Of a stretch of 34,389 bases of DNA, positions 9,389 through 17,768 are shown one piece after another. This stretch comes from JADJTT01 sp049306275. Lineage in GTDB: Bacteria > Bacteroidota > Bacteroidia > Chitinophagales > Saprospiraceae. The notes under the pieces were generated by a model. The model saw nothing but the letters and a program-made list of their open reading frames with translations. It made no database searches and was not told where the DNA came from. Positions within the stretch are counted from its first letter, which is position 1. Every line of letters begins with the position of its first letter. A program made the position numbers and the translations under genes. The stretch covers positions 1 to 34,389 of the forward strand of contig JBAQQB010000194.1 in the NCBI GenBank assembly GCA_049306275.1. Direction: 5' to 3'.

Positions 9389-10306
9389 TTGCCCCCCCCT
9401 GCTCCATACAAACCCAACCTCTTTCTCATCGGCGCCCCCCGCTGCGGCACCACCACCCTCTACCAATATCTATCTAGTCATAGCCAGATATTTTTCCCTA
9501 GGCTTAAGGAACCCCATTTTTTTGCCACGGATATCGGACTCCGCAATGGGAGCTACAAAACCAGTATCGCGGATTACCGAAGCTTGTACGAGACGGCGGA
9601 TAAAGACGCCATGTATTGGGGCGACGCTTCGGTTTTCTACCTCTACTCCGAACAAGCCCCACAGAATCTATATTTCTTCAATGCAGATGCCAAAATCGTC
9701 TGCATCCTCCGCCAGCCGGTTGATGCGATGTACTCGCTTTTCTTGTTTAGCCTGCGGCATGGCGCCGAAAACATACCCGATTTCGACCGGGCATTAAAGG
9801 CTGAACCTCTCAGAAAACAAGGCAAGCGCATACCTCGCGCCGTTTTTATCGAAGAAGCGCTGCTCTACCGGTCGGTCACCAGCTACGCAGCGCAACTAAA
9901 GCGGTATTACGATCTTTTTCCGCCCGAAAACATCAGGGTCTTCCTCTATGAAGACCTCGTGAACAGGCCCGGCGATATGTTCAGAGAACTGTCGCTCTTC
10001 CTGGGCCTGGAAAATGAATTCCAAAGGATGTCTTTCTACGCCAACCGCACGAAAGATGTGGTGTTCGATTCCTCCAAAGTACTCAATCGCAAATACCCCG
10101 ATGCGATGAAATGGGTGCGAACCCTGCTACCCGACGGCATCCGAAAGAGCCTGCAGGGATTGAAGAAGTTCGAGCGCGCTCCCCGTATTCCCCCGCCGCT
10201 TTCACCAGAAAGGCGCCGGGAACTCATCCTGGAAAAAGAGCCCGAAATCCGGGCGCTCGCCGCGCTGATCAACCGCAACCTCGACCATTGGCTCTACTTC
10301 GAATAG
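9389..10306 (+). CDS. PAPS-dependent sulfotransferase
   Basis: It would transfer sulfate from PAPS to a sugar hydroxyl. The 5'-phosphosulfate-binding loop FLIGAPRCGTTTLYQYL is at residues about 12-28, and the 3'-phosphate-binding segment KIVCILRQPVDAMYS is near 102-116. Length (305 aa) fits the bacterial family. The start is TTG at 9389, directly followed by a run of eight C (9392-9399) encoding prolines; a change in this run would alter the frame from codon 2. GC content jumps at this gene relative to everything left of it, so a recombination border lies near 9385. The end overlaps the next gene. Confidence 0.9.
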   Translation: MPPPAPYKPNLFLIGAPRCGTTTLYQYLSSHSQIFFPRLKEPHFFATDIGLRNGSYKTSIADYRSLYETADKDAMYWGDASVFYLYSEQAPQNLYFFNADAKIVCILRQPVDAMYSLFLFSLRHGAENIPDFDRALKAEPLRKQGKRIPRAVFIEEALLYRSVTSYAAQLKRYYDLFPPENIRVFLYEDLVNRPGDMFRELSLFLGLENEFQRMSFYANRTKDVVFDSSKVLNRKYPDAMKWVRTLLPDGIRKSLQGLKKFERAPRIPPPLSPERRRELILEKEPEIRALAALINRNLDHWLYFE

Positions 10307-11523
10307 CACTGGTCTCCTATGAGTACCCCTCCGAACCGGGCTGCGGGGGCATCGGCGTGTACACCCAACAGGCAGCCCGCATGCTGGCCGGACGCGGACA
10401 TGAGGTGGAGGTGTTCACTTGTGGTAAATCCTCGTCTGTTGCCGAAGAACGGGCGCTGATCCATCGCATCCCTGCCTATGACAGGCGCTCGTTCCACGTA
10501 AGCATCCTCAGCTTTTTCAGGGAACGGCATCAGGAGCGCCCTTTCGACATCGTAGAAGGCCCCGAGTATATGGCCGACACCTTGTCCATCCGGCAGGCAT
10601 TTCCGGAACTGCCCCACGCCATCAGACTGCATACGCCCTCATTCCTGGTCGGCAGGTTGTTCAGGGGCCGGGTAACGCTGCCGCAAAAGCTCCGCTTTTA
10701 TGGCGGGGGGCTCCTCCGCGGCAAGCTGCCAAAGCCTTTCTGGAGGTATGACAAGGCCGGCGACCCCGAGTACCAACTCGCCCGGTCCGTACCCTTCCTG
10801 CTTCATCCTTCGAAAGATATCGCGGCCATTGTGCAGCGGGAATGGGATATTCCAGGCGAGTGTTTCATTCACCTGCCACACCCTTTCCAACCTTCGCAGG
10901 CACTACTGGATATTCCTGCGGTGGCAAGAGCAGGCCAAGACGTGCGGATACTGTTCCTCGGGCGGCTGGAGAAACGAAAAGGAGTTCTGTCCTTGCTGGA
11001 GGTCATCCCTGCCATTTGCCGCAAATACCCCCGGGCCAGATTTGTTTTCACGGGAAGAGGACCCGGCATGCAGGCCCTATTGACAGAAAAACTGGCGGCC
11101 TACCGCGCACAACTGGAATTCACCGGAGAGGCGCCGTATAACGACATACCGCAACACCTGGCAAATGCCGATATCTGCCTTTTTCCGAGTCTCTGGGAGA
11201 ACTTTCCCAATGTCTGCCTGGAAGCGATGTCGGCGGGCAGGGCAATTGTAGGAAGTAAAAACGGCGGTATGCGGGATATGCTGGAAGCCCCCCCATGCGG
11301 GCTTTTGATCGATCCGGACAAACCCGCCACCATCGCCGAGGCGCTCTCCACCTTTCTGGAAAACCCGGAAATGAGGGAAACATTCGGCGAGAGAGCCCGC
11401 CAGATAGTGCTGGAGCGATACAACGCCGATGTAATTGGGGCCAAAACGGAGGCTGTTTATCAAAAAATAATAAGCCACTTGCATGACAAGGTTAATTCAA
11501 CTATTTTAGGGGAAAGAACGTGA
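10288..11523 (+). CDS. Glycosyltransferase, GT4 family (GT-B)
   Basis: The conserved first strand and glycine loop (IALVSYEYPSEPGCGGIGVY) begin immediately after a TTG at 10288. I take this as the start, giving 411 residues and a 19-bp overlap with the sulfotransferase; a longer open frame upstream is only a shadow of that gene. The C-terminal domain has LFLGRLEKRKGVLSLLEVIP and the E-x7-E motif ENFPNVCLE inside LWENFPNVCLEAMSAGRAIV. The last 20 residues turn AT-rich and unlike the family. This suggests the natural 3' end was replaced when the antitoxin/PIN module arrived at 11520. Confidence 0.88.
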   Translation: MALLRIALVSYEYPSEPGCGGIGVYTQQAARMLAGRGHEVEVFTCGKSSSVAEERALIHRIPAYDRRSFHVSILSFFRERHQERPFDIVEGPEYMADTLSIRQAFPELPHAIRLHTPSFLVGRLFRGRVTLPQKLRFYGGGLLRGKLPKPFWRYDKAGDPEYQLARSVPFLLHPSKDIAAIVQREWDIPGECFIHLPHPFQPSQALLDIPAVARAGQDVRILFLGRLEKRKGVLSLLEVIPAICRKYPRARFVFTGRGPGMQALLTEKLAAYRAQLEFTGEAPYNDIPQHLANADICLFPSLWENFPNVCLEAMSAGRAIVGSKNGGMRDMLEAPPCGLLIDPDKPATIAEALSTFLENPEMRETFGERARQIVLERYNADVIGAKTEAVYQKIISHLHDKVNSTILGERT

Positions 11524-11747
11524 TGGAAACAACCAAAAAACTGACAAACTTGCAGCTTGAGATCCTGAAAATATTCAGGTTCGACATTAGCGAGAATCAG
11601 ATCAAAGAGATCAGATCACTCTTGGCCGCTTATTTTGCCGAGAAAGTAACGTCTGATATGGACGCCCTTTTCGAATCTAATAAGTGGGGGGAGGAAAAGA
11701 TCAATGAGTGGTCGAAAGAACACATGCGAACGAAATATGAGGGGTAA
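11523..11747 (+). CDS. Small antitoxin-like protein paired with a PIN toxin
   Basis: This charged, helical protein of about 74 residues has no recognised domain. A segment KEIRSLLAAYFAEKV is followed by a C-terminal tail rich in W, E and K that ends NEWSKEHMRTKYEG. This is the pattern of antitoxins preceding COG1569 PIN toxins, whose tail plugs the toxin. GTG at 11520 and ATG at 11523 are both possible; the ATG gives a TGATG overlap with the glycosyltransferase stop. Its stop overlaps the PIN start by one base (TAATG). It is transcribed with the glycan genes and no separate promoter is visible. Confidence 0.7.
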   Translation: METTKKLTNLQLEILKIFRFDISENQIKEIRSLLAAYFAEKVTSDMDALFESNKWGEEKINEWSKEHMRTKYEG

Positions 11748-12160
11748 TGAAGGTAGTAATCGATACCAATGTTCTTTTGATGTCTATCCCCAAAATCTCA
11801 AAGTTCAGGCCAATTTTTGACGGGCTTTTGTCTTCAAAATATGAATTGGCCATCTCAGAGGCGATCCTTCAGGAGTATATTGAAATAATTGGAAGAAAGA
11901 CAACCGGACAAATAGCTCAAAACTTTGCCGAACTGCTTTCCCAACTCGAAAACGTTGAAAACACAGAAATCTATTTCCGCTGGAACTTAATAACGGCAGA
12001 TCCGGACGATAATAAATTTGTTGATTGCGCCATTTCTGCGAATGTAAAATTTATCGTTTCCAATGATAGCCACTTCAGCGTGCTGAAAGAGATAGAATTT
12101 CCTCCAGTCGAAGTGATTGATGCAGATGAGTTTTTGGAAGAGCTAAAACGGTTGGAGTAA
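11747..12160 (+). CDS. PIN-domain toxin, COG1569-type putative toxin component
   Basis: This is a predicted metal-dependent ribonuclease of a type II toxin-antitoxin pair. The PIN acidic residues are visible: VIDTNVLL at the N-terminus (D6), SEAILQEYIE in the middle, and the strongly diagnostic ADPDDNKFVDCAI near residues 84-96 with ND in VSNDSHF near 105. Length (137 aa) is normal and the gene looks intact. It starts one base within the antitoxin stop. It sits between two glycosyltransferase genes in the same direction, so the module has been inserted into the polysaccharide operon. Confidence 0.88.
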   Translation: MKVVIDTNVLLMSIPKISKFRPIFDGLLSSKYELAISEAILQEYIEIIGRKTTGQIAQNFAELLSQLENVENTEIYFRWNLITADPDDNKFVDCAISANVKFIVSNDSHFSVLKEIEFPPVEVIDADEFLEELKRLE

Positions 12161-12177
12161 CCATCATCCACGCCCGG

Positions 12178-13110
12178 ATGAAAGTTTCTGTGGTATTATG
12201 CACCTACAACCCGCGTCCCGACTACCTGGCGCGGGTACTCGACGGCCTGCGCGCACAGACCCTGCCGCAGGATCAATGGGAGCTGATATTGGTCAACAAC
12301 CGCAGCGACAACGGATTCGAGGCGGGGCTGGACCTCTCCTGGCATCCGGCAGCGCGGCTGACCGACGAGCCCCGGCCGGGCCTCACCCTGGCCAGGATGA
12401 GCGGGGTGCGGGCAGCCAGCGGCGAGATCATCGTATTTGCCGACGACGACAATGTGCTGGACGCAGACTACCTGGCGCAGAGCCTGTCCATCATGGCAGA
12501 GCACCCCGAAACTGGCGTTGCGGGAGGAAAGTCGCTCCCGGTTTTCGAAACCGCACCGCCATTGTGGTTCAGCGAGCTGAATATCACCCTGGGTTGCCGC
12601 GACCTTGGCGATCACCCCATACGAAGCAGGCAGCAGGGCAAGCTTTTGAAGTCATACCCGCCCTACGCCCCCATCGGCGCGGGCATGGTGATCAGAAAAA
12701 GCGCCTTTCTGGCCTACGCCGCGGAAGCCGAAAACGACCCGGTGCGGAGAGCCCTGGGCAGAAAAGGTAAATCGCTCAGTTCGGGCGAAGACAACGACAT
12801 CGTGCTCACCCTCATGCGGCAAGGCTGGGAAATAGCCTACGAACCCCGCCTGTCGCTGAAGCACCTCATTCCCTCCCACCGCCTTCAGCCCGCCTACCTG
12901 GCGGAGATGAACCGGGCCTCATCCAGGACCTGGGTACAAGTGCTGGCCGTGCATGGCATCAACAAATGGCCTCCCATCCCGGCATGGACCCTGCCCCTTC
13001 GCAAGGCACGCTCCTGGTTTCGCACGCGGGCATGGCGGAGTCCGTTGGCCTACATACGCTGGAAGGGCGCCTGCGGGCTTTTTGAGGGGAGGGCGGCAAT
13101 CGCATCATGA
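12178..13110 (+). CDS. Glycosyltransferase family 2 protein
   Basis: GT-A fold motifs are VSVVLCTYNPRPDYLARVL (residues 3-21), LVNNRSDNGFE near 38-48 and IVFADDDNVLDADYL near 84-98, where DDD is the metal/nucleotide site. Near residue 200 a GEDNDIVLTLMRQGW segment resembles the ED catalytic-base region. High GC resembles the flanking sulfotransferase and differs from the PIN module just upstream. The stop overlaps the next start by 4 bp (ATGA). Confidence 0.9.
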   Translation: MKVSVVLCTYNPRPDYLARVLDGLRAQTLPQDQWELILVNNRSDNGFEAGLDLSWHPAARLTDEPRPGLTLARMSGVRAASGEIIVFADDDNVLDADYLAQSLSIMAEHPETGVAGGKSLPVFETAPPLWFSELNITLGCRDLGDHPIRSRQQGKLLKSYPPYAPIGAGMVIRKSAFLAYAAEAENDPVRRALGRKGKSLSSGEDNDIVLTLMRQGWEIAYEPRLSLKHLIPSHRLQPAYLAEMNRASSRTWVQVLAVHGINKWPPIPAWTLPLRKARSWFRTRAWRSPLAYIRWKGACGLFEGRAAIAS

Positions 13111-13967
13111 ACAAGCTGAAAAAAGCCCTGAAACGCCTGGAGAGCCTCCTGCGGCTGGCCGGGGAACTATTCCTGCGGCGCTGGGTCTGGAAGAACCGCG
13201 ATTACCAGCCCTTTATCATCCTGGGCGCCGGCCGCACCGGCACCAACCTGCTGATCCAGTACCTGCGCTCGCACCCGGGCATCGTGTGCTACAACGAGGT
13301 ATTCCACCTGCACAGGCCCCTTTACGGGTACGCCCATCTCGACCATTCTCTCAAAGAAAGAGGCGACCGCCTGCGAAAGCAATCAGCCGCCCGTTTTCTC
13401 GAACAATACGTCTTCTGCCCCCGCTCCGCGAAAGTCAAAGCGACAGGCTTCAAGTATATCTACTGGCACGGCGAGGGAGAAGGCTGGCAGCAGAACAACA
13501 ATGCGGCCGTGTTGGGCATCGCAGGCTTAAAGGTTCTGCACCTCCGCCGCCGCAACAAGCTCGACCAGTTCGTATCGGAAAAAGTAGCCCGCCAGCAAAA
13601 ATCCTGGTCGTCGGAGCAGCCCGCAGGCGCGAACAATACCCGGATCGCGGTCGACCCGGAAGAATTCAAAGCCTTCGTGCCCAGGATAAAAGCCTTGGAA
13701 GAGAAGTACGAAGCCCTGTTCAGGCACATGCCCATGCACTCGCTCTACTACGAAGACCTGGTACAAAAACCCCGGGAGGAGATGGATGCCGTTTTCACCT
13801 TTTTGGGACTGGAGAAGCATCCGGTACAGACCCGCACCAACAAACTGATCACGATCCCCAGGCATTCGCTCATCGAAAACCATGAAGCGCTTGCCCGGCA
13901 GTTTAAAGATACCCCCTTTGCCCCCTTTCTCGAAGAAGATACCCGCCCCGCTGCAGCGGATCATTGA
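13107..13967 (+). CDS. PAPS-dependent sulfotransferase
   Basis: The 5'-phosphosulfate-binding loop FIILGAGRTGTNLLIQYL is at residues about 36-53 and the 3'-phosphate-binding segment LKVLHLRRRNKLDQFVS at about 139-155. An SLYYEDLVQKPREEM segment near 213-227 is typical of the family's end. It most resembles Stf0/LPS-type bacterial sulfotransferases and has a basic N-terminal tail. It starts in the ATGA overlap of the GT2 gene. Its last 86 bp overlap the annotated start of the next gene, though that start is uncertain. Confidence 0.88.
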   Translation: MNKLKKALKRLESLLRLAGELFLRRWVWKNRDYQPFIILGAGRTGTNLLIQYLRSHPGIVCYNEVFHLHRPLYGYAHLDHSLKERGDRLRKQSAARFLEQYVFCPRSAKVKATGFKYIYWHGEGEGWQQNNNAAVLGIAGLKVLHLRRRNKLDQFVSEKVARQQKSWSSEQPAGANNTRIAVDPEEFKAFVPRIKALEEKYEALFRHMPMHSLYYEDLVQKPREEMDAVFTFLGLEKHPVQTRTNKLITIPRHSLIENHEALARQFKDTPFAPFLEEDTRPAAADH

Positions 13968-14886
13968 CAAGCTGTACCGCTACCCGAAGAGCAGACTGCT
14001 CAAAATCCGCAAGCAAGGCGGCTGGTGGAACAGCCACCTCATAGAGCGGGAGCGGCGCGCCATGGAGCGGGCTTCCGAGCGCTTGTTCGTGCCGTATGAA
14101 GAAGCCGGCGCGCCCCTGGAGGTGCATTTCCTGACCGGCCGGCACTACTGGTACCAGACGGTATTTTGCATGTACTCCCTGCAAAAAGCGGCGGGGCGCA
14201 GCTTCCGCTGGCACCTCTACGACGACGGCACCTTCGACGAAGCCCTGATCGCACGCATGAAAGCGCAGGCGCCGGGCGCAGTAGTGCATACGCGGCAGGA
14301 GATCGAAGCCCGCCTTCGCGTCTGCCTGCCGGAGCAGGACTACCCCTTCCTCTGGCGCAAGCGAAGAGTCTATCCCCATCTCAAAAAACTGACCGACATC
14401 CACGCCGGCAGCCAGGGCTGGAAGCTGGTGCTGGATTCGGATATGTTGTTTTATAAAAACCCGGATTTATTAATAAAATGGCTTTCCAGCCCTCAACAAA
14501 CATTCCATATCCTGGACATTATTAACTCATATGGATATCCCATCAATTTAATGGAAAAGATTTCAGGAAATCCAATCCAGGAAAAAGTGAATGTAGGTGC
14601 AGTGGGGATCAAGAGTGAAGAGATCAATTGGAAATTGTTAGACCAATGGGGAAAAGAGCTTGAAGAAAAAAAGGGCGCAAGCTATTTCCTGGAGCAAGCC
14701 CTGACTGCTATGCTAATTGGCCAAAACTCTTGCACAATAGGCCCATCAAACGAATATATTGTCATGCCTTCAAAAGAACAAGTCCTTCTCAATATGGGCA
14801 CGATGCACCACTACGTAGACAGTTCAAAGGAATGGTATTTCAAAATTTCCTGGAAACAAGTATGCCCTAATGAATCTTGCTCATAA
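13882..14886 (+). CDS. Putative GT-A glycosyltransferase, chimeric composition
   Basis: This probable nucleotide-sugar transferase has LEVHFLTGRHYWYQTVFC near residues 75-92, YSLQKAAG as the helix after strand 1, and a DxD motif (LDSDMLF, D185/D187). The start is uncertain: ATG 13882 gives an 86-bp overlap with the sulfotransferase, the next ATG (14062) seems late, and a non-AUG start near 13950-13970 is possible. Composition changes abruptly at about nt 14440, exactly after the DxD codons: GC-rich before, AT-rich after. The gene is therefore likely a recombinant of two alleles joined at the conserved motif. It overlaps the next gene by 17 bp. Confidence 0.72.
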   Translation: MKRLPGSLKIPPLPPFSKKIPAPLQRIIDKLYRYPKSRLLKIRKQGGWWNSHLIERERRAMERASERLFVPYEEAGAPLEVHFLTGRHYWYQTVFCMYSLQKAAGRSFRWHLYDDGTFDEALIARMKAQAPGAVVHTRQEIEARLRVCLPEQDYPFLWRKRRVYPHLKKLTDIHAGSQGWKLVLDSDMLFYKNPDLLIKWLSSPQQTFHILDIINSYGYPINLMEKISGNPIQEKVNVGAVGIKSEEINWKLLDQWGKELEEKKGASYFLEQALTAMLIGQNSCTIGPSNEYIVMPSKEQVLLNMGTMHHYVDSSKEWYFKISWKQVCPNESCS

Positions 14887-15787
14887 AATTAGATCCAAGG
14901 CAATAGAAGACTTAGCTTGGTTAAAACAAATCATTGCTGAAAAAAGCGCCTCTGGAATACCTCCAACACGCTTTGTTATTATCAGCAATATTAGAACCGG
15001 CTCTACCATGCTACAAAATCTCATCAACAGCCACCCAAATGCACGTTGTTTCTCTGAACTCTTTCATAGACACAAGGACAGCATTGCATTTGGAATAGAA
15101 GGCTACAAGAGAAGAGGTGCTAATCCTGCCTATGTCCAGTTTCGAAATGAAAACCCTGTAGGTTTTCTGGAGCAAAATATTTTTAAAGGACACCCAAAGA
15201 ACATTTACGCCGTAGGATTTAAGCTACTTTACACACAGTGCAGACAAGGGTTCCAGTTCTGGGAAGGCGAAGAATATGCATATTGGTGGCATAATGTTGG
15301 AATAGAACCCAAGTGGGAAACAGGTAAACGTTGCGTATGGGAATACCTTGCAAGTGAAAAAATCAGGATCATACACCTTACCCGCAATAACTTCTTGGAA
15401 AGCAAGGTTTCTTCACTAGTTGCTCAAGAAACTGGCAAATGGAGTATGATAACAACAAGGGAATCTATTGGAAAAGGATTTAAGAAGGTATACCTTAACC
15501 CAAAAGAAATATTGAACGACCTTAAAGCAGAAGGATATTTCAGGGAAGAAACAAGACAACGTTTTAAAGACAATTCTCTACTTGAAACCACCTATGAAGC
15601 ATTGACTGAAAACAGGGAAGAAGAATTAATCAAAATTCAAACGTTTTTAAACCTACCCCAAAAAAAAATGAACTCTCCAACAAAAAAGCAAGCGAAGTAT
15701 TCACTTCAGGAGGTTGTTGAAAATTACGATGAAATATCTAGTCTTTTGAAAGAAAAAGGGAGTCTTTTTCAAACTCCGGCAACATGA
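14870..15787 (+). CDS. Stf0-like sulfotransferase
   Basis: This is the third sulfotransferase of the locus. The 5'-phosphosulfate loop FVIISNIRTGSTMLQNLI is at residues about 27-44, followed by NSHPNARCFSELFHRH. The 3'-phosphate-binding segment IRIIHLTRNNFLESKVSSLV is near 165-184. ETTYEALTEN near 242 matches the late family motif. It is AT-rich, unlike the two other sulfotransferases, so it was probably acquired separately with the right-hand block. It overlaps both neighbours (17 bp and 4 bp). Confidence 0.88.
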   Translation: MNLAHKIRSKAIEDLAWLKQIIAEKSASGIPPTRFVIISNIRTGSTMLQNLINSHPNARCFSELFHRHKDSIAFGIEGYKRRGANPAYVQFRNENPVGFLEQNIFKGHPKNIYAVGFKLLYTQCRQGFQFWEGEEYAYWWHNVGIEPKWETGKRCVWEYLASEKIRIIHLTRNNFLESKVSSLVAQETGKWSMITTRESIGKGFKKVYLNPKEILNDLKAEGYFREETRQRFKDNSLLETTYEALTENREEELIKIQTFLNLPQKKMNSPTKKQAKYSLQEVVENYDEISSLLKEKGSLFQTPAT

Positions 15788-16809
15788 CAGAAAAAAAACC
15801 CTTAGTGTCTATAATAATGCCGGCATATAATGCTGAATATCACATTCTGGATGCACTAAAATCAGCATTAACACAAACATATTCTAACATTGAAATCATT
15901 GTCATAAACGACGGCTCTATAGATAATACTGCAAATATCATCCGGCGCGTACCTAACGATAAAATAAAAATAATCAATCAGCCACATCAAGGGGTCAGTG
16001 CGGCTAGAAACACGGGACTGAGAGAAGCAAATGGAGAATATATCCAATTTTTAGATGCCGATGATTTAATTAGTCCGGAAAAAATTTCATCTCAAGTTAG
16101 TATTTTGCTTAATAACCATAATTGCATTTCATTTTGTGAGACACGCTTCTTTCTTGACGGGAAAGATCCCATTCACGAGCATATCATCTCTTGGGATCCC
16201 TGGCATTCTCAGGCTAAAAAATATGATCCGGTAGAATTCCTTGTCCGTCTTTGGGGAGGATACGGGCATCAGAATACCGGAATGATTCAAACAAATGCCT
16301 GGCTTTGCCCACGCGAGATACTTAATAAAGCTGGTATGTGGAGAGAAGATATATCTGTCGATGATGATGGGGAATATTTCACCAGAGTCATTCTTAATTC
16401 AGATGGGTTACTGTTCTCTTTCCAAGGACTTAATTACTACAGAAAATACCCAGCAGGGGAAAAGAATCTCAGCGCACTAAAAAACTACAAAGCATATGAA
16501 AGCATTTTCAAATCAATCTCCTCAAAAGAAGAACAAATTCTAAGAAAAGGAAAAAACCCTTTCGTTATGTGTGCCATTGCACACCAATACACCTCTTTTT
16601 ACTACAGTTGCTTCCCTTATTATCCTTCATTAATGCTTAAAGCAAGAAAAAAAATCAGGGAATTTGGAGGACTTGCCTACCCATATAAACCAGGCAATAG
16701 GGTTTTACAAAAATTATCCCCATATATTAATTGGAAATTCCTGAAAATCATATCAGACATTAAGAAAGTTTCTTTTAAAATAATAAATTGGTGTCAAAAT
16801 CCGTATTAA
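15784..16809 (+). CDS. Glycosyltransferase family 2 protein
   Basis: GT2 signatures are complete: VSIIMPAYNAEYHILDALK (residues 8-26), IVINDGSIDNT (about 38-48), SAARNTGLREANGEYI and FLDADDLIS (about 93-101). The C-terminal 100 residues are basic and hydrophobic and may lie on the membrane. It begins in an ATGA overlap with the sulfotransferase and overlaps the next gene by about 20 bp. Confidence 0.92.
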   Translation: MTEKKPLVSIIMPAYNAEYHILDALKSALTQTYSNIEIIVINDGSIDNTANIIRRVPNDKIKIINQPHQGVSAARNTGLREANGEYIQFLDADDLISPEKISSQVSILLNNHNCISFCETRFFLDGKDPIHEHIISWDPWHSQAKKYDPVEFLVRLWGGYGHQNTGMIQTNAWLCPREILNKAGMWREDISVDDDGEYFTRVILNSDGLLFSFQGLNYYRKYPAGEKNLSALKNYKAYESIFKSISSKEEQILRKGKNPFVMCAIAHQYTSFYYSCFPYYPSLMLKARKKIREFGGLAYPYKPGNRVLQKLSPYINWKFLKIISDIKKVSFKIINWCQNPY

Positions 16810-17759
16810 CCATTGCTACAGGCAAAGATGTTTACATTAGAATGGCCGTCAACCTGGCAAGATCTTTTTTTTATTGGCACAGAGATGACCAAATTCAATT
16901 TGCCATAGCCACCGATCAGCCAAGACTAATTCCCCCTGATTTAATCGATAAAATCACTACAATTCCAATTAAGCCAGGGGAATTCGGACAAGGATTTTCT
17001 CCAAAGCTTTACCTCGACAAACTTGCCTTGACAGAACAAACACTTTTTATTGATAGTGATTGTTTAATCACGGCAAATCTGAACTTCATATTCAATAAAT
17101 TTCAGGGCAATCCAGTCTCTGTTGTTGGAGGATTTATTTCGGAAGGAGAATGGTTCGGAAATGTAAAAAAATTATGTAAAAAATTTGGATTTCAAAAAAT
17201 TCCAAAGTTCAACGGAGGGCTATACTACCTTGAGAAAGGCTCGCTATCTAACCAGGTTTATGAGAAGGCCAGAGAATTAGAATCTCAATACGATGAACTA
17301 GGCTTAATCAGGCTACGAAACAGGCCGAATGATGAGTTGCTCATGTCTATTTCAATGGCATATTTCGGGCTAACGCCCATTCCCGATGATGGTACTATTA
17401 TGAGTGACCCCCAAGCCTGTCCGGGGCCATATGACCTCAAAGTTTCAAAAGGACTTTCTTTCCTGATCAACCCGCCTCCTCCCGATCCAAAACACCAATC
17501 ATGGTACCCTTTTTACAAAGTCAGTCCCACTATCGTACATTTTCTGGGTCACCATACCCATGAACCTGTTTACAAAAGAGAGGCATTCAGCTTAGATCTC
17601 TACTCCAGAAAAAAAATCCCCCCTTCTATTGCTGACGGTATTTCTCAAATATTGATATTTTATCCGGAAGTCATTTTACTCAGTTTTAAAAACTGGGCAC
17701 GGCCCTTTTACAGGATTCTTTTCGGCGTTAGAAGGGTTAAACAATCAGATCGCATTTAA
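16788..17759 (+). CDS. GT-A glycosyltransferase (GT8-like)
   Basis: This protein of about 322 residues begins SVLTIATGKDVYIRMAVNLA, which is typical of nucleotide-diphospho-sugar transferases. It has the DxD motif LFIDSDCLI near residues 86-94, FNGGLYYLEKG near 143-153 and PTIVHFLGHHTHEP near 245-258. The histidines in the last resemble the distal metal ligand of GT8 enzymes. TTG 16788 or the adjacent GTG 16791 can start it; both lie inside the preceding gene. The acceptor is unknown. Confidence 0.8.
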   Translation: MVSKSVLTIATGKDVYIRMAVNLARSFFYWHRDDQIQFAIATDQPRLIPPDLIDKITTIPIKPGEFGQGFSPKLYLDKLALTEQTLFIDSDCLITANLNFIFNKFQGNPVSVVGGFISEGEWFGNVKKLCKKFGFQKIPKFNGGLYYLEKGSLSNQVYEKARELESQYDELGLIRLRNRPNDELLMSISMAYFGLTPIPDDGTIMSDPQACPGPYDLKVSKGLSFLINPPPPDPKHQSWYPFYKVSPTIVHFLGHHTHEPVYKREAFSLDLYSRKKIPPSIADGISQILIFYPEVILLSFKNWARPFYRILFGVRRVKQSDRI

Positions 17760-17768
17760 AATTCACCC

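Noticed and set aside
10111..10287. Longer N-terminus for the GT4 gene at 10288
   Set aside because: The extra 59 residues are a shadow of the sulfotransferase; the conserved first strand begins right after TTG 10288.
12953..13885. 310-residue open frame overlapping the sulfotransferase
   Set aside because: Low-complexity frame-shifted shadow of the real GT2 and sulfotransferase genes.
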